NCBI GenBank assembly: GCA_964458265.1
Contig: CAYWIF010000003.1
Span: forward strand, 1 to 64,000
Reading direction: 5' to 3'
DNA: 64,000 bases
DNA from: JAGVSR01 sp964458265
GTDB taxonomy: Bacteria; Pseudomonadota; Alphaproteobacteria; Rhizobiales; Hyphomicrobiaceae
Position 1 is the stretch's first letter, and every line of letters starts with the position of its first letter. The translations under genes were made by a program, and so were the position numbers. The notes under the pieces were generated by a model that was not told the origin of the DNA, ran no database searches, and saw nothing but the letters and a program-made list of their open reading frames with translations. Shown here piece by piece: positions 16,105 to 24,264 of this stretch.

Positions 16105-17589
16105 ATGCAGACGCCGGAAGCGATTAAAACAGCCGATGAACCACGGGGCAAAAAGGTCCACGCCGCATTGAAGGCGCGGCTGGGCGACGACATTTATTCG
16201 AGCTGGTTCAAGACGCTCGACTTCGACGCATTCGACGGCAAGACGGTGACGGCGTCGGTGCCGGTCAAGTTTCTGCGCAATTGGATCCAATCGCATTACA
16301 TCGACGACCTGCTCCTATGCAGCCGCCTTGAGTTCAAGGGTGCCGAGCGCGTCGATGTGCAGTTGCGGCAGCATGGCGGACAGACGCTGCGCGTGGTGGC
16401 CGGCACATCCGAGGCGCAACGCAATGACGCCCCGCACGACGTTCGCGCGCCGCAGTCGCCGTCCGACAGCGGGTTGCGTCCGATGGCCGTGCGCAGCAAC
16501 GGGGTGCCAGCGCCAACACGCATTCCGGCCGGCGGGGTCGACGGGTCGCCGCTCTATCCGCACCACACCTTCGAGAACTTCATCGTGGGTGCACCCAATC
16601 GCCTCGCACACGCGGCAGCGGTTCAGGCCGCCGAAACGGTGATGAGCGGCTCGCCGGGGATCAATCCGCTGTTCTTCCACTCTTCGGTTGGGCTCGGAAA
16701 AACCCATCTGCTGCAGGCGATCGCATGGGACGTGCGGCGGCGCGCGCCGAATGCCACCGTGCTCTATCTCACCGCCGAACGCTTCCGCTATGAGTTCGTG
16801 GAGGCCGTGCGCAGCTCCGATCCGCTAGCGTTCAAGGAGCGGTTCCGCCACATCAACATGCTGCTGATCGACGACCTGGAATTCCTGCAAGGCGAAAAAA
16901 CGGAGCAGGAGTTCGAGCACATCATCAATGCGCTCCTCGATGGCGGGCGTCAGGTGGTTGTCGCGTCGTCGCGTCCGCCGGGGCATATCGAGCGGCTGAA
17001 CGAACGCATGCGCTCGCGACTGCAGCGCGGGCTCGTGACGGAAATCGGCGCGTTCGACGAAGACTTGCGCATGAAGGTTCTGGAACGGCGGGTGGCCGAA
17101 AAGCAGCTCACCGATCCGTCGTTCGAGCTGTCGCGCGAAATTCTGGAGATGCTGGCGCAACGGCTGACCGAGAACGGCCGCGAGCTGGAAGGTGCGGTGA
17201 ACCGGCTGCATCAGACCTGGCAGCACGTGCGCGGCACGCTCACGCCCGACATCGCCGAGACCGTGATCCGCGATCTGGTGCATTCGGGCGGAGATCAACG
17301 GCGGATCAAGATCGAGGACATCCTGCGGGTGGTGTCGCGCCATTTCGGCGTGTCGAAAGGCGATCTGCTCTCGCAGCGCCGGCACCGTTCGGTCGTGTGG
17401 CCGCGGCAAATCGGGATGTATCTCGCCAAGCAACTGACCGCCCGGTCGCTGCCGGAAATCGGGCGCAGGTTCGGCAATCGTGATCATACAACTGTGTTGC
17501 ACGCCATTCGGAAGATCGAAAGCGAACTCAACGGCAATCAGCGCCTTCGTGACGAGTTGGAAGATCTGAAAAAGATGCTGGCGCACTAA
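16105..17589 (+). CDS. dnaA: Chromosomal replication initiator protein DnaA
   Basis: The 494-residue protein binds DnaA boxes at oriC and melts the origin. Domain I is at about 10-95, a variable linker follows, and the AAA+ domain starts near 150 (HHTFENFIVG). Walker A is SSVGLGKTH with Lys199; Walker B is LLIDDLEF with Asp256-Asp257. The C-terminal DnaA-box-binding helix-turn-helix ends in the signature FGNRDHTTVLHAIRKIE. The frame is open from GTG 16090, but ATG 16105 has a GGGG site at proper distance. The spacing to dnaN (394 bp, with a terminator) means the two are separate units. Confidence 0.98.
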   Translation: MQTPEAIKTADEPRGKKVHAALKARLGDDIYSSWFKTLDFDAFDGKTVTASVPVKFLRNWIQSHYIDDLLLCSRLEFKGAERVDVQLRQHGGQTLRVVAGTSEAQRNDAPHDVRAPQSPSDSGLRPMAVRSNGVPAPTRIPAGGVDGSPLYPHHTFENFIVGAPNRLAHAAAVQAAETVMSGSPGINPLFFHSSVGLGKTHLLQAIAWDVRRRAPNATVLYLTAERFRYEFVEAVRSSDPLAFKERFRHINMLLIDDLEFLQGEKTEQEFEHIINALLDGGRQVVVASSRPPGHIERLNERMRSRLQRGLVTEIGAFDEDLRMKVLERRVAEKQLTDPSFELSREILEMLAQRLTENGRELEGAVNRLHQTWQHVRGTLTPDIAETVIRDLVHSGGDQRRIKIEDILRVVSRHFGVSKGDLLSQRRHRSVVWPRQIGMYLAKQLTARSLPEIGRRFGNRDHTTVLHAIRKIESELNGNQRLRDELEDLKKMLAH

Positions 17590-17983
17590 GCGCCGGCGTC
17601 GGGGACCTGGGCGGGGCTAGAGGGCGAATGCGCCCGGCCAAGGTCCATGACCTCCGCCGGCACCGGTGGAGGACTGCGGGGCGGGAAACGGGGCGCGTCG
17701 AAAACGCGGCCCCGTTTCTTGTTTTCAATGTCTGCGCATTTTGGGCCTTTCCAGCAGGAATTGGCCGGCTTGAACTGCCACGGCACTTGAACGGGGCGGG
17801 AGAACGGGTCATTTTGCAGCCCTTCCGCGAATCCCCTGTTCGTGGTCCTGATTGGTCCACCGGTTTGGACGGTTATGGGACGGGACCGGCAGGGGTGGCG
17901 CGAGCGGTGGCGATCCGCCTCCGGTCATCATCCCATCACGTTCAAGCGTGTTCCCACCGCAGCAGTTTCAAGGGCTACAAGAC
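17590..17983. other. dnaA-dnaN intergenic region
   Basis: This 394-bp spacer contains the dnaA terminator at 17685-17725 and otherwise no credible gene. The right half must carry the dnaN promoter; an AAGGG ribosome site is nine bases before the dnaN start. I see no DnaA-box match good enough to report. Confidence 0.5.
17685..17725 (+). terminator. Intrinsic terminator after dnaA
   Basis: A perfect 10-bp outer stem, GAAACGGGGC at 17685-17694 and GCCCCGTTTC at 17709-17718, is extended by an inner GCGT/ACGC pair around a small loop, followed by TTGTTTT. It lies about 95 bp after the dnaA stop. Confidence 0.85.
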
Positions 17984-19102
17984 ATGCGTCTGGTCATCGA
18001 AAAGGGCGAACTGTCGCGAGCGCTCGGACACGTCACGAGTGTCGTCGAGCGGCGTACGACCATACCGATCCTTTCGAACGTCCTCTTGAAGGCGTCGCCC
18101 GCCGGTTTGGAATTCAAGGCCACCGATCTGGAACGCGAGGTGGTGGAAGAGGCCACGGCCGACGTGACACAAGCCGGTGCGCTGACCGTTCCGGCACACA
18201 TGCTGCACGACATCGTTCGCAAGCTCCCGGACGGAGCGCAGATCGAATTGAAGCGCGATGCGGAGAAAGAGCGTCTCACGCTGTCGGCCGGGCAGGCGCG
18301 TTTTGCTTTGCAGACACTGGGGCCAGAGGATTTCCCCGATATCGCCGCGGGAGATCTGGGCCATTCATTCGAAGTGCCCGCCGGGGAACTCAAGCGGATC
18401 ATCGACAAGACACGCTTTGCCATTTCGACGGAAGAGACGCGCTACTACCTGAACGGGATTTTTCTGCATACGGCAGAGAGCAACAAAAAGCCGATGCTGC
18501 GCGCCGTGGCGACCGACGGCCACCGGTTGGCGCAAGCGGAGCTGCCGTTACCCAAGGGCGCCGCAGGCATGCCGGGCGTGATCATTCCGCGCAAGACCGT
18601 GCATGAATTGCAAAGGCTCGTGGAAGGCGTGACCGATCCCGTGCGCATTTCCGTGTCGGCCGCCAAGGTGCGGTTCGAGATCGGTTCGGTGACGCTGACG
18701 TCGAAGCTGATCGACGGCACGTTCCCCGATTACGGGCGCGTGATCCCACAGGCAAACGACAAGGAAATGCTGGTTCCAAACAGTATCTTCACGGCGGCGG
18801 TCGATCGCGTTTCGACGGTGGCGAGCGAGCGCGGGCGGGCGGTGAAACTGGCGATCTCGAAGAACAAGCTGGTCTTGTCGGTGAACAATCCCGAAGGCGG
18901 CAGCGCGACGGAGGAGATCGGGGTGACGTACGATGCGGCGCCCATCGAGATCGGGTTCAACGCGCGCTATCTGTTGGATATTGCAAGTCAGGTCGAGGGC
19001 GAGGAAGCGCGCTTTCTGCTGGCGGATGCGGGTTCGCCGACCATGATCAAGGACAGCGAAGACAATGGTGCGCTGTACGTGCTGATGCCGATGCGGGTTT
19101 GA
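17984..19102 (+). CDS. dnaN: DNA polymerase III beta subunit (sliding clamp)
   Basis: The 372-residue protein forms the ring clamp that holds Pol III on DNA. It opens with MRLVIEKGELSRALGHV and contains the clamp landmarks TTIPILSNVLL, ATDLEREV, FAISTEETRYYLNGIF, ATDGHRLA and the closing YVLMPMRV, which is part of the partner-binding pocket. Three equal domains fit the length. The frame is open from 17852, but the family start is the ATG at 17984 with an AAGGG site. recF follows closely, its possible TTG start overlapping the dnaN stop, so both are cotranscribed. Confidence 0.97.
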   Translation: MRLVIEKGELSRALGHVTSVVERRTTIPILSNVLLKASPAGLEFKATDLEREVVEEATADVTQAGALTVPAHMLHDIVRKLPDGAQIELKRDAEKERLTLSAGQARFALQTLGPEDFPDIAAGDLGHSFEVPAGELKRIIDKTRFAISTEETRYYLNGIFLHTAESNKKPMLRAVATDGHRLAQAELPLPKGAAGMPGVIIPRKTVHELQRLVEGVTDPVRISVSAAKVRFEIGSVTLTSKLIDGTFPDYGRVIPQANDKEMLVPNSIFTAAVDRVSTVASERGRAVKLAISKNKLVLSVNNPEGGSATEEIGVTYDAAPIEIGFNARYLLDIASQVEGEEARFLLADAGSPTMIKDSEDNGALYVLMPMRV

Positions 19103-19134
19103 TACGGCCAGGCACAGCTCCGCGGCTCGAAAGT

Positions 19135-20304
19135 ATGACGATGGCTGACGCGATCCCGCGCCTATGGGTCGAGCGGTTGGCGCTCACCAATTTCCGCAAC
19201 TACCGCAACGCGACTCTGGACCTCAGTCCGCAGCCTGTCGTGCTGACGGGTGCGAACGGGGCGGGCAAGACCAATCTTCTCGAAGCCGTGTCGTTGCTGG
19301 CACCCGGGCAGGGATTGCGGCGGGCCGCTTATGCCGACATCGCGCGGCTACCCGGCGACGGCAGTTGGTCCGTTGCGGCCAAGGTGCACACCGATCTTGG
19401 CGCCGTGGACATAGGAACCGGCATTGCGCCGGGAGCGGACAATGCCGCGGGCCGGATCGTGCGCATCGACGGCGCGAGCAAGGGCGCGTCGGGGGTGCTT
19501 GCCGATTATGTCGAAGTTGCCTGGCTGACCCCGGCCATGGACGGGCTCTTTACTGGGCCGGGGTCTGAGCGGCGGCGTTTTCTCGACCGGATGATCTTGT
19601 GTTTCGATGCCGAACATGGGCGGCGCGCGTCGCGTTTTGAGCGGGCGATGCAGCAGCGGAACCGGCTGCTGTCGGACGGCGTCAACGACAATGCGCGCTT
19701 CCTGGGGCTTGAGGACATGATGGCGGAGACGGGCGTGGCGATCGCCGCGGCCCGTGCGGAAGCGGCGACGGCGCTGCAGGGTTTCTCCGAGTTGCGGCGG
19801 GAAAGGGATGCGTCGTCGGCGTTTCCGTGGGCGCGGATCGCGATCGACGGGGTGCTCGAGGCCGACCTCGATGCCATGCCCGCGCTGGACGTGGAAGAGC
19901 GGTATCGCATCGCGTTGCGAACTGGCCGCGAGCGCGACCGGGCGGCGGGGCGAACGCTCGAAGGGCCGCACCGATCGGATCTCGTGGTCGAACATGGACC
20001 GAAGTCGATGCCGGCGAAGCTGTGCTCGACGGGCGAGCAGAAAGCGCTTTTGCTGGGTCTCGTTCTGTCACACGCGGCATTGACGGCGCAGCGTCAAAGC
20101 GGGCGGGCGCCGATCCTCCTTCTCGACGAGGTGACGGCGCATCTCGACGCGGCGCGGCGGGCGGCGCTGTTCGACGAAATCCTGCTCTTGGGCACGCAGG
20201 CTTGGATGACCGGAACGGATGCGCAGGCGTTTGCGGCGCTGGCTGATCGCGCGCATTTTCTAAACGTCGCGGAAGGCGGGATGGGGGTCTCGCCCCCGGT
20301 TTGA
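19135..20304 (+). CDS. recF: DNA replication and repair protein RecF
   Basis: This 389-residue SMC-like ATPase helps load RecA at single-strand gaps. The first strand LALTNFRNYR is followed by Walker A GANGAGKTN with Lys45, and the ABC-type end shows the signature region CSTGEQKALLLGL and Walker B ILLLDEVTAHLD. ATG 19135 is used; ATG 19141 and a TTG at 19099 that overlaps the dnaN stop are alternatives, and none has a good ribosome site, which suggests coupling to dnaN. gyrB follows after 153 bp. Confidence 0.95.
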   Translation: MTMADAIPRLWVERLALTNFRNYRNATLDLSPQPVVLTGANGAGKTNLLEAVSLLAPGQGLRRAAYADIARLPGDGSWSVAAKVHTDLGAVDIGTGIAPGADNAAGRIVRIDGASKGASGVLADYVEVAWLTPAMDGLFTGPGSERRRFLDRMILCFDAEHGRRASRFERAMQQRNRLLSDGVNDNARFLGLEDMMAETGVAIAAARAEAATALQGFSELRRERDASSAFPWARIAIDGVLEADLDAMPALDVEERYRIALRTGRERDRAAGRTLEGPHRSDLVVEHGPKSMPAKLCSTGEQKALLLGLVLSHAALTAQRQSGRAPILLLDEVTAHLDAARRAALFDEILLLGTQAWMTGTDAQAFAALADRAHFLNVAEGGMGVSPPV

Positions 20305-20457
20305 CAGCGCGACAAAGACGCACACGCAAGACACTGAAAAACATATGACTTTTCTTAGGGATAGCGCGGCGGTGCCGGGCGCTTTTCTGGCACCTTCGGC
20401 GGCTCGCGTGGTATAGTCCACAGTGCAAAAATCGAACATACGGAAGACAGGACACGC

Positions 20458-22893
20458 ATGAGCGCGGAGCCCGCACGCAAACCCCCCGTGGACGACTACG
20501 GCGCCGACAGCATCAAGATGCTGAAGGGGCTCGATGCCGTGCGCAAACGTCCCGGAATGTACATCGGTGACACCGACGACGGTTCGGGCTTGCATCACAT
20601 GATCTACGAGGTCGTCGACAACGCCATCGACGAGGTGCTCGCGGGCCATGCGAAGTCGTGTCAGGTGACGCTCAATGCCGACGGCTCGTGCACCGTGCGC
20701 GACGATGGGCGCGGAATTCCAACCGGCATCAAGTCGGACGACGACCAGGATCCGAAGCGGTCGGCGGCGGAGATCGTGTTCACCGAACTGCATGCCGGCG
20801 GCAAATTCGACCAGAATTCCTACAAGGTGTCGGGCGGCTTGCACGGCGTTGGCGTGTCCGTCGTCAACGCGCTGTCGTCGTGGCTGAAGGCGCGGATCTG
20901 GCGCGAGGGCAAAGAACATCTGATTGAGTTTCGCGACGGGGTCGCGGTTGCGCCCTTGCAGGTGCTCGGCGACGCGAAGGGGCAGCGGGGCACGGAAGTG
21001 ACGTTTCTGCCTTCGACACAAACGTTCACGATGGTGGAATTCGATTATCCGACCATCGAACACCGCTTGCGGGAATTGGCATTCCTGAATTCGGGCGCAA
21101 AGGTCGTCTTGACGGACAACCGGCACGCGGACGTCAAGAGCGAGGAATTTTATTACGAGGGCGGTACGGCGGCTTTCGTGCGCTATCTCGACCGGTCGAA
21201 GCAGGCGCTCATATCCGAGCCGCTGATGATCCGCTCGGAGAAGGACGGCATCGGCGTCGAAGTCGCCCTGTGGTGGAACGACAGCTACCACGAAAACGTG
21301 CTGTGCTTCACCAACAACATCCCGCAGCGGGACGGCGGCACGCATTTGGCCGGATTCCGGGCGGCGCTGACGCGCGTCATTAACAAGTACGCGAACGAGA
21401 GCGGCATATCGAAGAAGGAGAAGGTCGACCTAACGGGCGAAGATGCCCGCGAAGGGTTGACGTGCGTGCTGTCCGTGAAGGTGCCGGACCCGAAGTTCTC
21501 CTCGCAAACGAAAGACAAGCTTGTCTCATCGGAAGTGAAGCCGGTGGTCGAGAATACGGTCGGCGATCAACTTGCGGCCTGGTTCGAGGAGCATCCGAAG
21601 GAAGCCAAGACGATCGTCGGTAAGATCGTCGAAGCCGCGCTGGCACGCGAGGCGGCGCGCAAGGCCCGCGAATTGACCCGGCGCAAAGGGGCGCTCGACG
21701 GTCTGCGGCTGCCGGGTGGGCTTGCCGAATGCCAGGATCGCGATCCGGCGAATACCGAGATGTTCATCGTCGAGGGCGATTCGGCAGGCGGTTCGGCGAA
21801 GCAAGGACGCAAGCGCGAATATCAGGCCGTGCTGCCAATCCGCGGCAAAATCCTGAACGTCGAGCGGGCGCGCATCGACAAGATGCTGTCGTCGGAGCAG
21901 GTGACCAACATCATCGGTGCGCTCGGTACCGGTATTCGCGACGACTTCGATCTGTCGAAACTGCGCTACCATAAGATTATCATCATGACCGACGCCGACG
22001 TGGACGGCGCGCACATCCGCACGCTGCTGCTCACCTTCTTCTACCGGCAGATGCCGGAACTCGTGGAAAAGGGGCACGTCTATATCGCGCAGCCGCCGCT
22101 CTACAAAGTTGCCCGGGGGAAGTCGAATACCTACCTTAAGGACCAGAGGGCGCTGGAAGATTACCTCATCGACAGCGGGCTCGAAGATGCGACGCTCCTC
22201 ACCAGCGACGGCGTACGCGGGGGGCAAGATTTACGCGAGGTCGTGAAGGAAGCGCGGATCGTCACGAACCTGATCGATCAACTTCACTCGCGCTACAATC
22301 GCGGGATCGTCGAGCAGGCCGCGATCATGGGACTATTCGAGCCGGAATTGCTGCAAACCCAGAGCAAGGCGCAGGCGGCGGCCGAGAAGCTGGCGCGGCG
22401 GCTCGACCAGATGGCGGAAGAAACGGAGACCGGCTGGGAAGGGCGGATTGGCAACGAAGGCTATGTCGTCAGGCGCGAGGTGCGCGGCGTCACGGAGGCT
22501 CACACTCTCGATCGCGGGCTGATCTCGTCGCTCGATGCGCGGCGGATCAACGAGCGGCAGGAGGCGCTGGCAGAGACCTACGCGCAGCCGGCGAAGCTCA
22601 AGCGCAAGTCGGAGACGATCGCGGTGCATGGTCCGCGCAGTCTGTTGGATGCGATCTATGAGGCGGGACGCAAGGGGCTGACGCTTCAGCGGTACAAAGG
22701 TCTCGGCGAGATGAATCCGGATCAGTTGTGGGAGACGACGCTCGATCGGGATGCGCGGACGCTGTTGCAGGTCAAGATCGGCGATCTGGCGGAGGCCGAT
22801 GAGATCTTCTCCAAACTCATGGGCGACGTGGTGGAGCCACGGCGCGAGTTCATCCAGGACAATGCGCTCAGCGTGCAGAACCTGGACGTGTGA
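20458..22893 (+). CDS. gyrB: DNA gyrase subunit B
   Basis: The 811-residue protein is the ATPase subunit of gyrase. The GHKL fold shows KRPGMYIGDT (31-39), Glu51 and Asn55 in EVVDNAIDE and a QKxD-like switch region. The TOPRIM metal site is EGDSAGG (Glu439) with DADVDG (Asp512, Asp514, Asp516), and YKGLGEMNPDQLWETT near the end is the C-terminal landmark that binds GyrA. The length is normal for alphaproteobacteria. The upstream gap contains a TTGACA at 20301 and a TATAGT at 20412, but they do not form one promoter by spacing. Confidence 0.98.
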   Translation: MSAEPARKPPVDDYGADSIKMLKGLDAVRKRPGMYIGDTDDGSGLHHMIYEVVDNAIDEVLAGHAKSCQVTLNADGSCTVRDDGRGIPTGIKSDDDQDPKRSAAEIVFTELHAGGKFDQNSYKVSGGLHGVGVSVVNALSSWLKARIWREGKEHLIEFRDGVAVAPLQVLGDAKGQRGTEVTFLPSTQTFTMVEFDYPTIEHRLRELAFLNSGAKVVLTDNRHADVKSEEFYYEGGTAAFVRYLDRSKQALISEPLMIRSEKDGIGVEVALWWNDSYHENVLCFTNNIPQRDGGTHLAGFRAALTRVINKYANESGISKKEKVDLTGEDAREGLTCVLSVKVPDPKFSSQTKDKLVSSEVKPVVENTVGDQLAAWFEEHPKEAKTIVGKIVEAALAREAARKARELTRRKGALDGLRLPGGLAECQDRDPANTEMFIVEGDSAGGSAKQGRKREYQAVLPIRGKILNVERARIDKMLSSEQVTNIIGALGTGIRDDFDLSKLRYHKIIIMTDADVDGAHIRTLLLTFFYRQMPELVEKGHVYIAQPPLYKVARGKSNTYLKDQRALEDYLIDSGLEDATLLTSDGVRGGQDLREVVKEARIVTNLIDQLHSRYNRGIVEQAAIMGLFEPELLQTQSKAQAAAEKLARRLDQMAEETETGWEGRIGNEGYVVRREVRGVTEAHTLDRGLISSLDARRINERQEALAETYAQPAKLKRKSETIAVHGPRSLLDAIYEAGRKGLTLQRYKGLGEMNPDQLWETTLDRDARTLLQVKIGDLAEADEIFSKLMGDVVEPRREFIQDNALSVQNLDV

Positions 22894-22908
22894 TGGGGCG
22901 GGCAGTCG

Positions 22909-23730
22909 ATGCCATTCACCGTCTCAGCATTCTACAGGTTCGCGCGCGTCGAGGATTGTGAGGCGCTACGGGCCGATTTGTTTGCCTTTGGCCAGCGCGA
23001 AGGGCTCGTCGGGACGATCCTGATCGCGCCGGAAGGGATCAATGCGACGATTGCCGGACCGGATGCGGGTGTGGCGGCTCTGCTCGCGCACCTGCGGTCG
23101 GATGACCGGTTTGCAGGGCTCGCATCGAAGGAGAGTGTGACCGAGGCGCAGCCGTTCCAGCGTTGGAAGGTCAAGGTCAAGCCGGAGATCCTGACCTTCG
23201 GGGCGCCCGAGGCCGATCCAAATTTGCTGGCCGGCACGTACGTCAAGCCGCTCGACTGGAACGCGCTGATTTCGCGCGACGATGTGGTGCTTATCGATAC
23301 GCGCAACGACTATGAGGTGGCAATCGGGACGTTTCGTGGGGCGGTGGACCCGAAGACACAGAGCTTTACGGAATTCAAGAGCTATGCGGCTCAGAACCTC
23401 GACCCGGCGAAGCATGCCAAGATCGCGATGTTTTGCACCGGCGGTATCCGGTGCGAGAAGGCGTCGGCCTTTCTGCGCGCGCACGGCTTCGACGAGGTCT
23501 ATCATCTCGAAGGCGGAATTCTAAAGTATCTGGAAGACGTGCCGGCGAGCGAGAGCCTGTGGGAGGGCGCGTGCTTCGTATTCGACGAGCGCGTGGCGGT
23601 TGGACACGGCGTTATACCCGCCGGTCACCGGAAGTGCCGGTGCGGCTGGCCGGTGGGCGAGGGCCAGGATCAGTGCCTGTCTTGCCTTGCGGCAACGCCT
23701 ACTGCGGCGATGACCGGCCGTCGCCCTTGA
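22909..23730 (+). CDS. trhO: tRNA uridine(34) hydroxylase TrhO, rhodanese-related
   Basis: The 273-residue protein matches the YceA/TrhO family, which makes 5-hydroxyuridine at position 34 of tRNAs with oxygen. An N-terminal acylphosphatase-like domain contains GTILIAPEGINATIAG; the rhodanese domain starts at VVLIDTRNDYE and has the active loop FCTGGIRCEKA with Cys176. C-terminal cysteines (CRCGWPVGEGQDQCLSC) probably bind zinc. It begins 15 bp after gyrB, behind a GGGGCGGG site, so it is likely read from the gyrB transcript. Its last 32 bp overlap the convergent cytochrome gene. Confidence 0.9.
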   Translation: MPFTVSAFYRFARVEDCEALRADLFAFGQREGLVGTILIAPEGINATIAGPDAGVAALLAHLRSDDRFAGLASKESVTEAQPFQRWKVKVKPEILTFGAPEADPNLLAGTYVKPLDWNALISRDDVVLIDTRNDYEVAIGTFRGAVDPKTQSFTEFKSYAAQNLDPAKHAKIAMFCTGGIRCEKASAFLRAHGFDEVYHLEGGILKYLEDVPASESLWEGACFVFDERVAVGHGVIPAGHRKCRCGWPVGEGQDQCLSCLAATPTAAMTGRRP

Positions 23731-24052
23731 GGCTTAGAATGTAGGCGATGAGGTCGTCGGCATCCTCGCCCGCGACGATCAAATCCGGCATCGTCGGGTG
23801 CGGCGTTTGCAGGAAAACGCTGAGCGCCGTTCGGCTGATGCCGGGCGTGTCGGCAATCGTTTTGAATGCCGGAGAGTCAGGGTTGGGAGAGTCGATGTCT
23901 TCGAACAGGATTGCATGGCAGCCAGCGCATGTTGCTTGCGCATATTCCAGGCCGCGGCGGGGATCTCCGATACCGTCTTGGCCCGCGACGGCGAGCATTG
24001 GCCACTGGGCGGCGAGTATGCAGGCGGCCGCCGGGTAGAGGAAGCGACGCAT
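23699..24052 (-). CDS. Small periplasmic c-type cytochrome
   Basis: The 117-residue protein has a Sec signal (cleavage near AVAGQD, residue 24), one heme-c site CAGCH at about 42-46 and a likely axial Met in PHPTMPD near residue 88. This is a class I monoheme cytochrome of minimal size. It should carry electrons in the periplasm; no oxidase or dehydrogenase gene is adjacent to tell its partner. The C-terminal codons overlap the 3' end of trhO by 32 bp, tail to tail. Confidence 0.88.
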   Translation of the reverse strand: MRRFLYPAAACILAAQWPMLAVAGQDGIGDPRRGLEYAQATCAGCHAILFEDIDSPNPDSPAFKTIADTPGISRTALSVFLQTPHPTMPDLIVAGEDADDLIAYILSLKGDGRSSPQ

Positions 24053-24264
24053 GGAACCTGATCCTTTGCAAGCTAACGACGGCCTTATTCTGCCGTCATT
24101 CTCGGTTGCCTCCCTTGAGGCGGATCAAGTGGTGTCAGGTGTCGTTGCGAGGTGAGCCGGGCGCGTGGTTAACCGGCGCTTAACGCCGGACGCCTAACAT
24201 CTGTGGCTTGGGGATGGCCTGCTGCTCTGGCGAGCGCGTGCCTTATCGTACCGGGTCTTGTGCA

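Noticed and set aside
20301..20417. A single gyrB promoter made of TTGACA at 20301 and TATAGT at 20412
   Set aside because: They are over 100 bp apart, so they cannot be one promoter; neither has a good partner at 16-18 bp.
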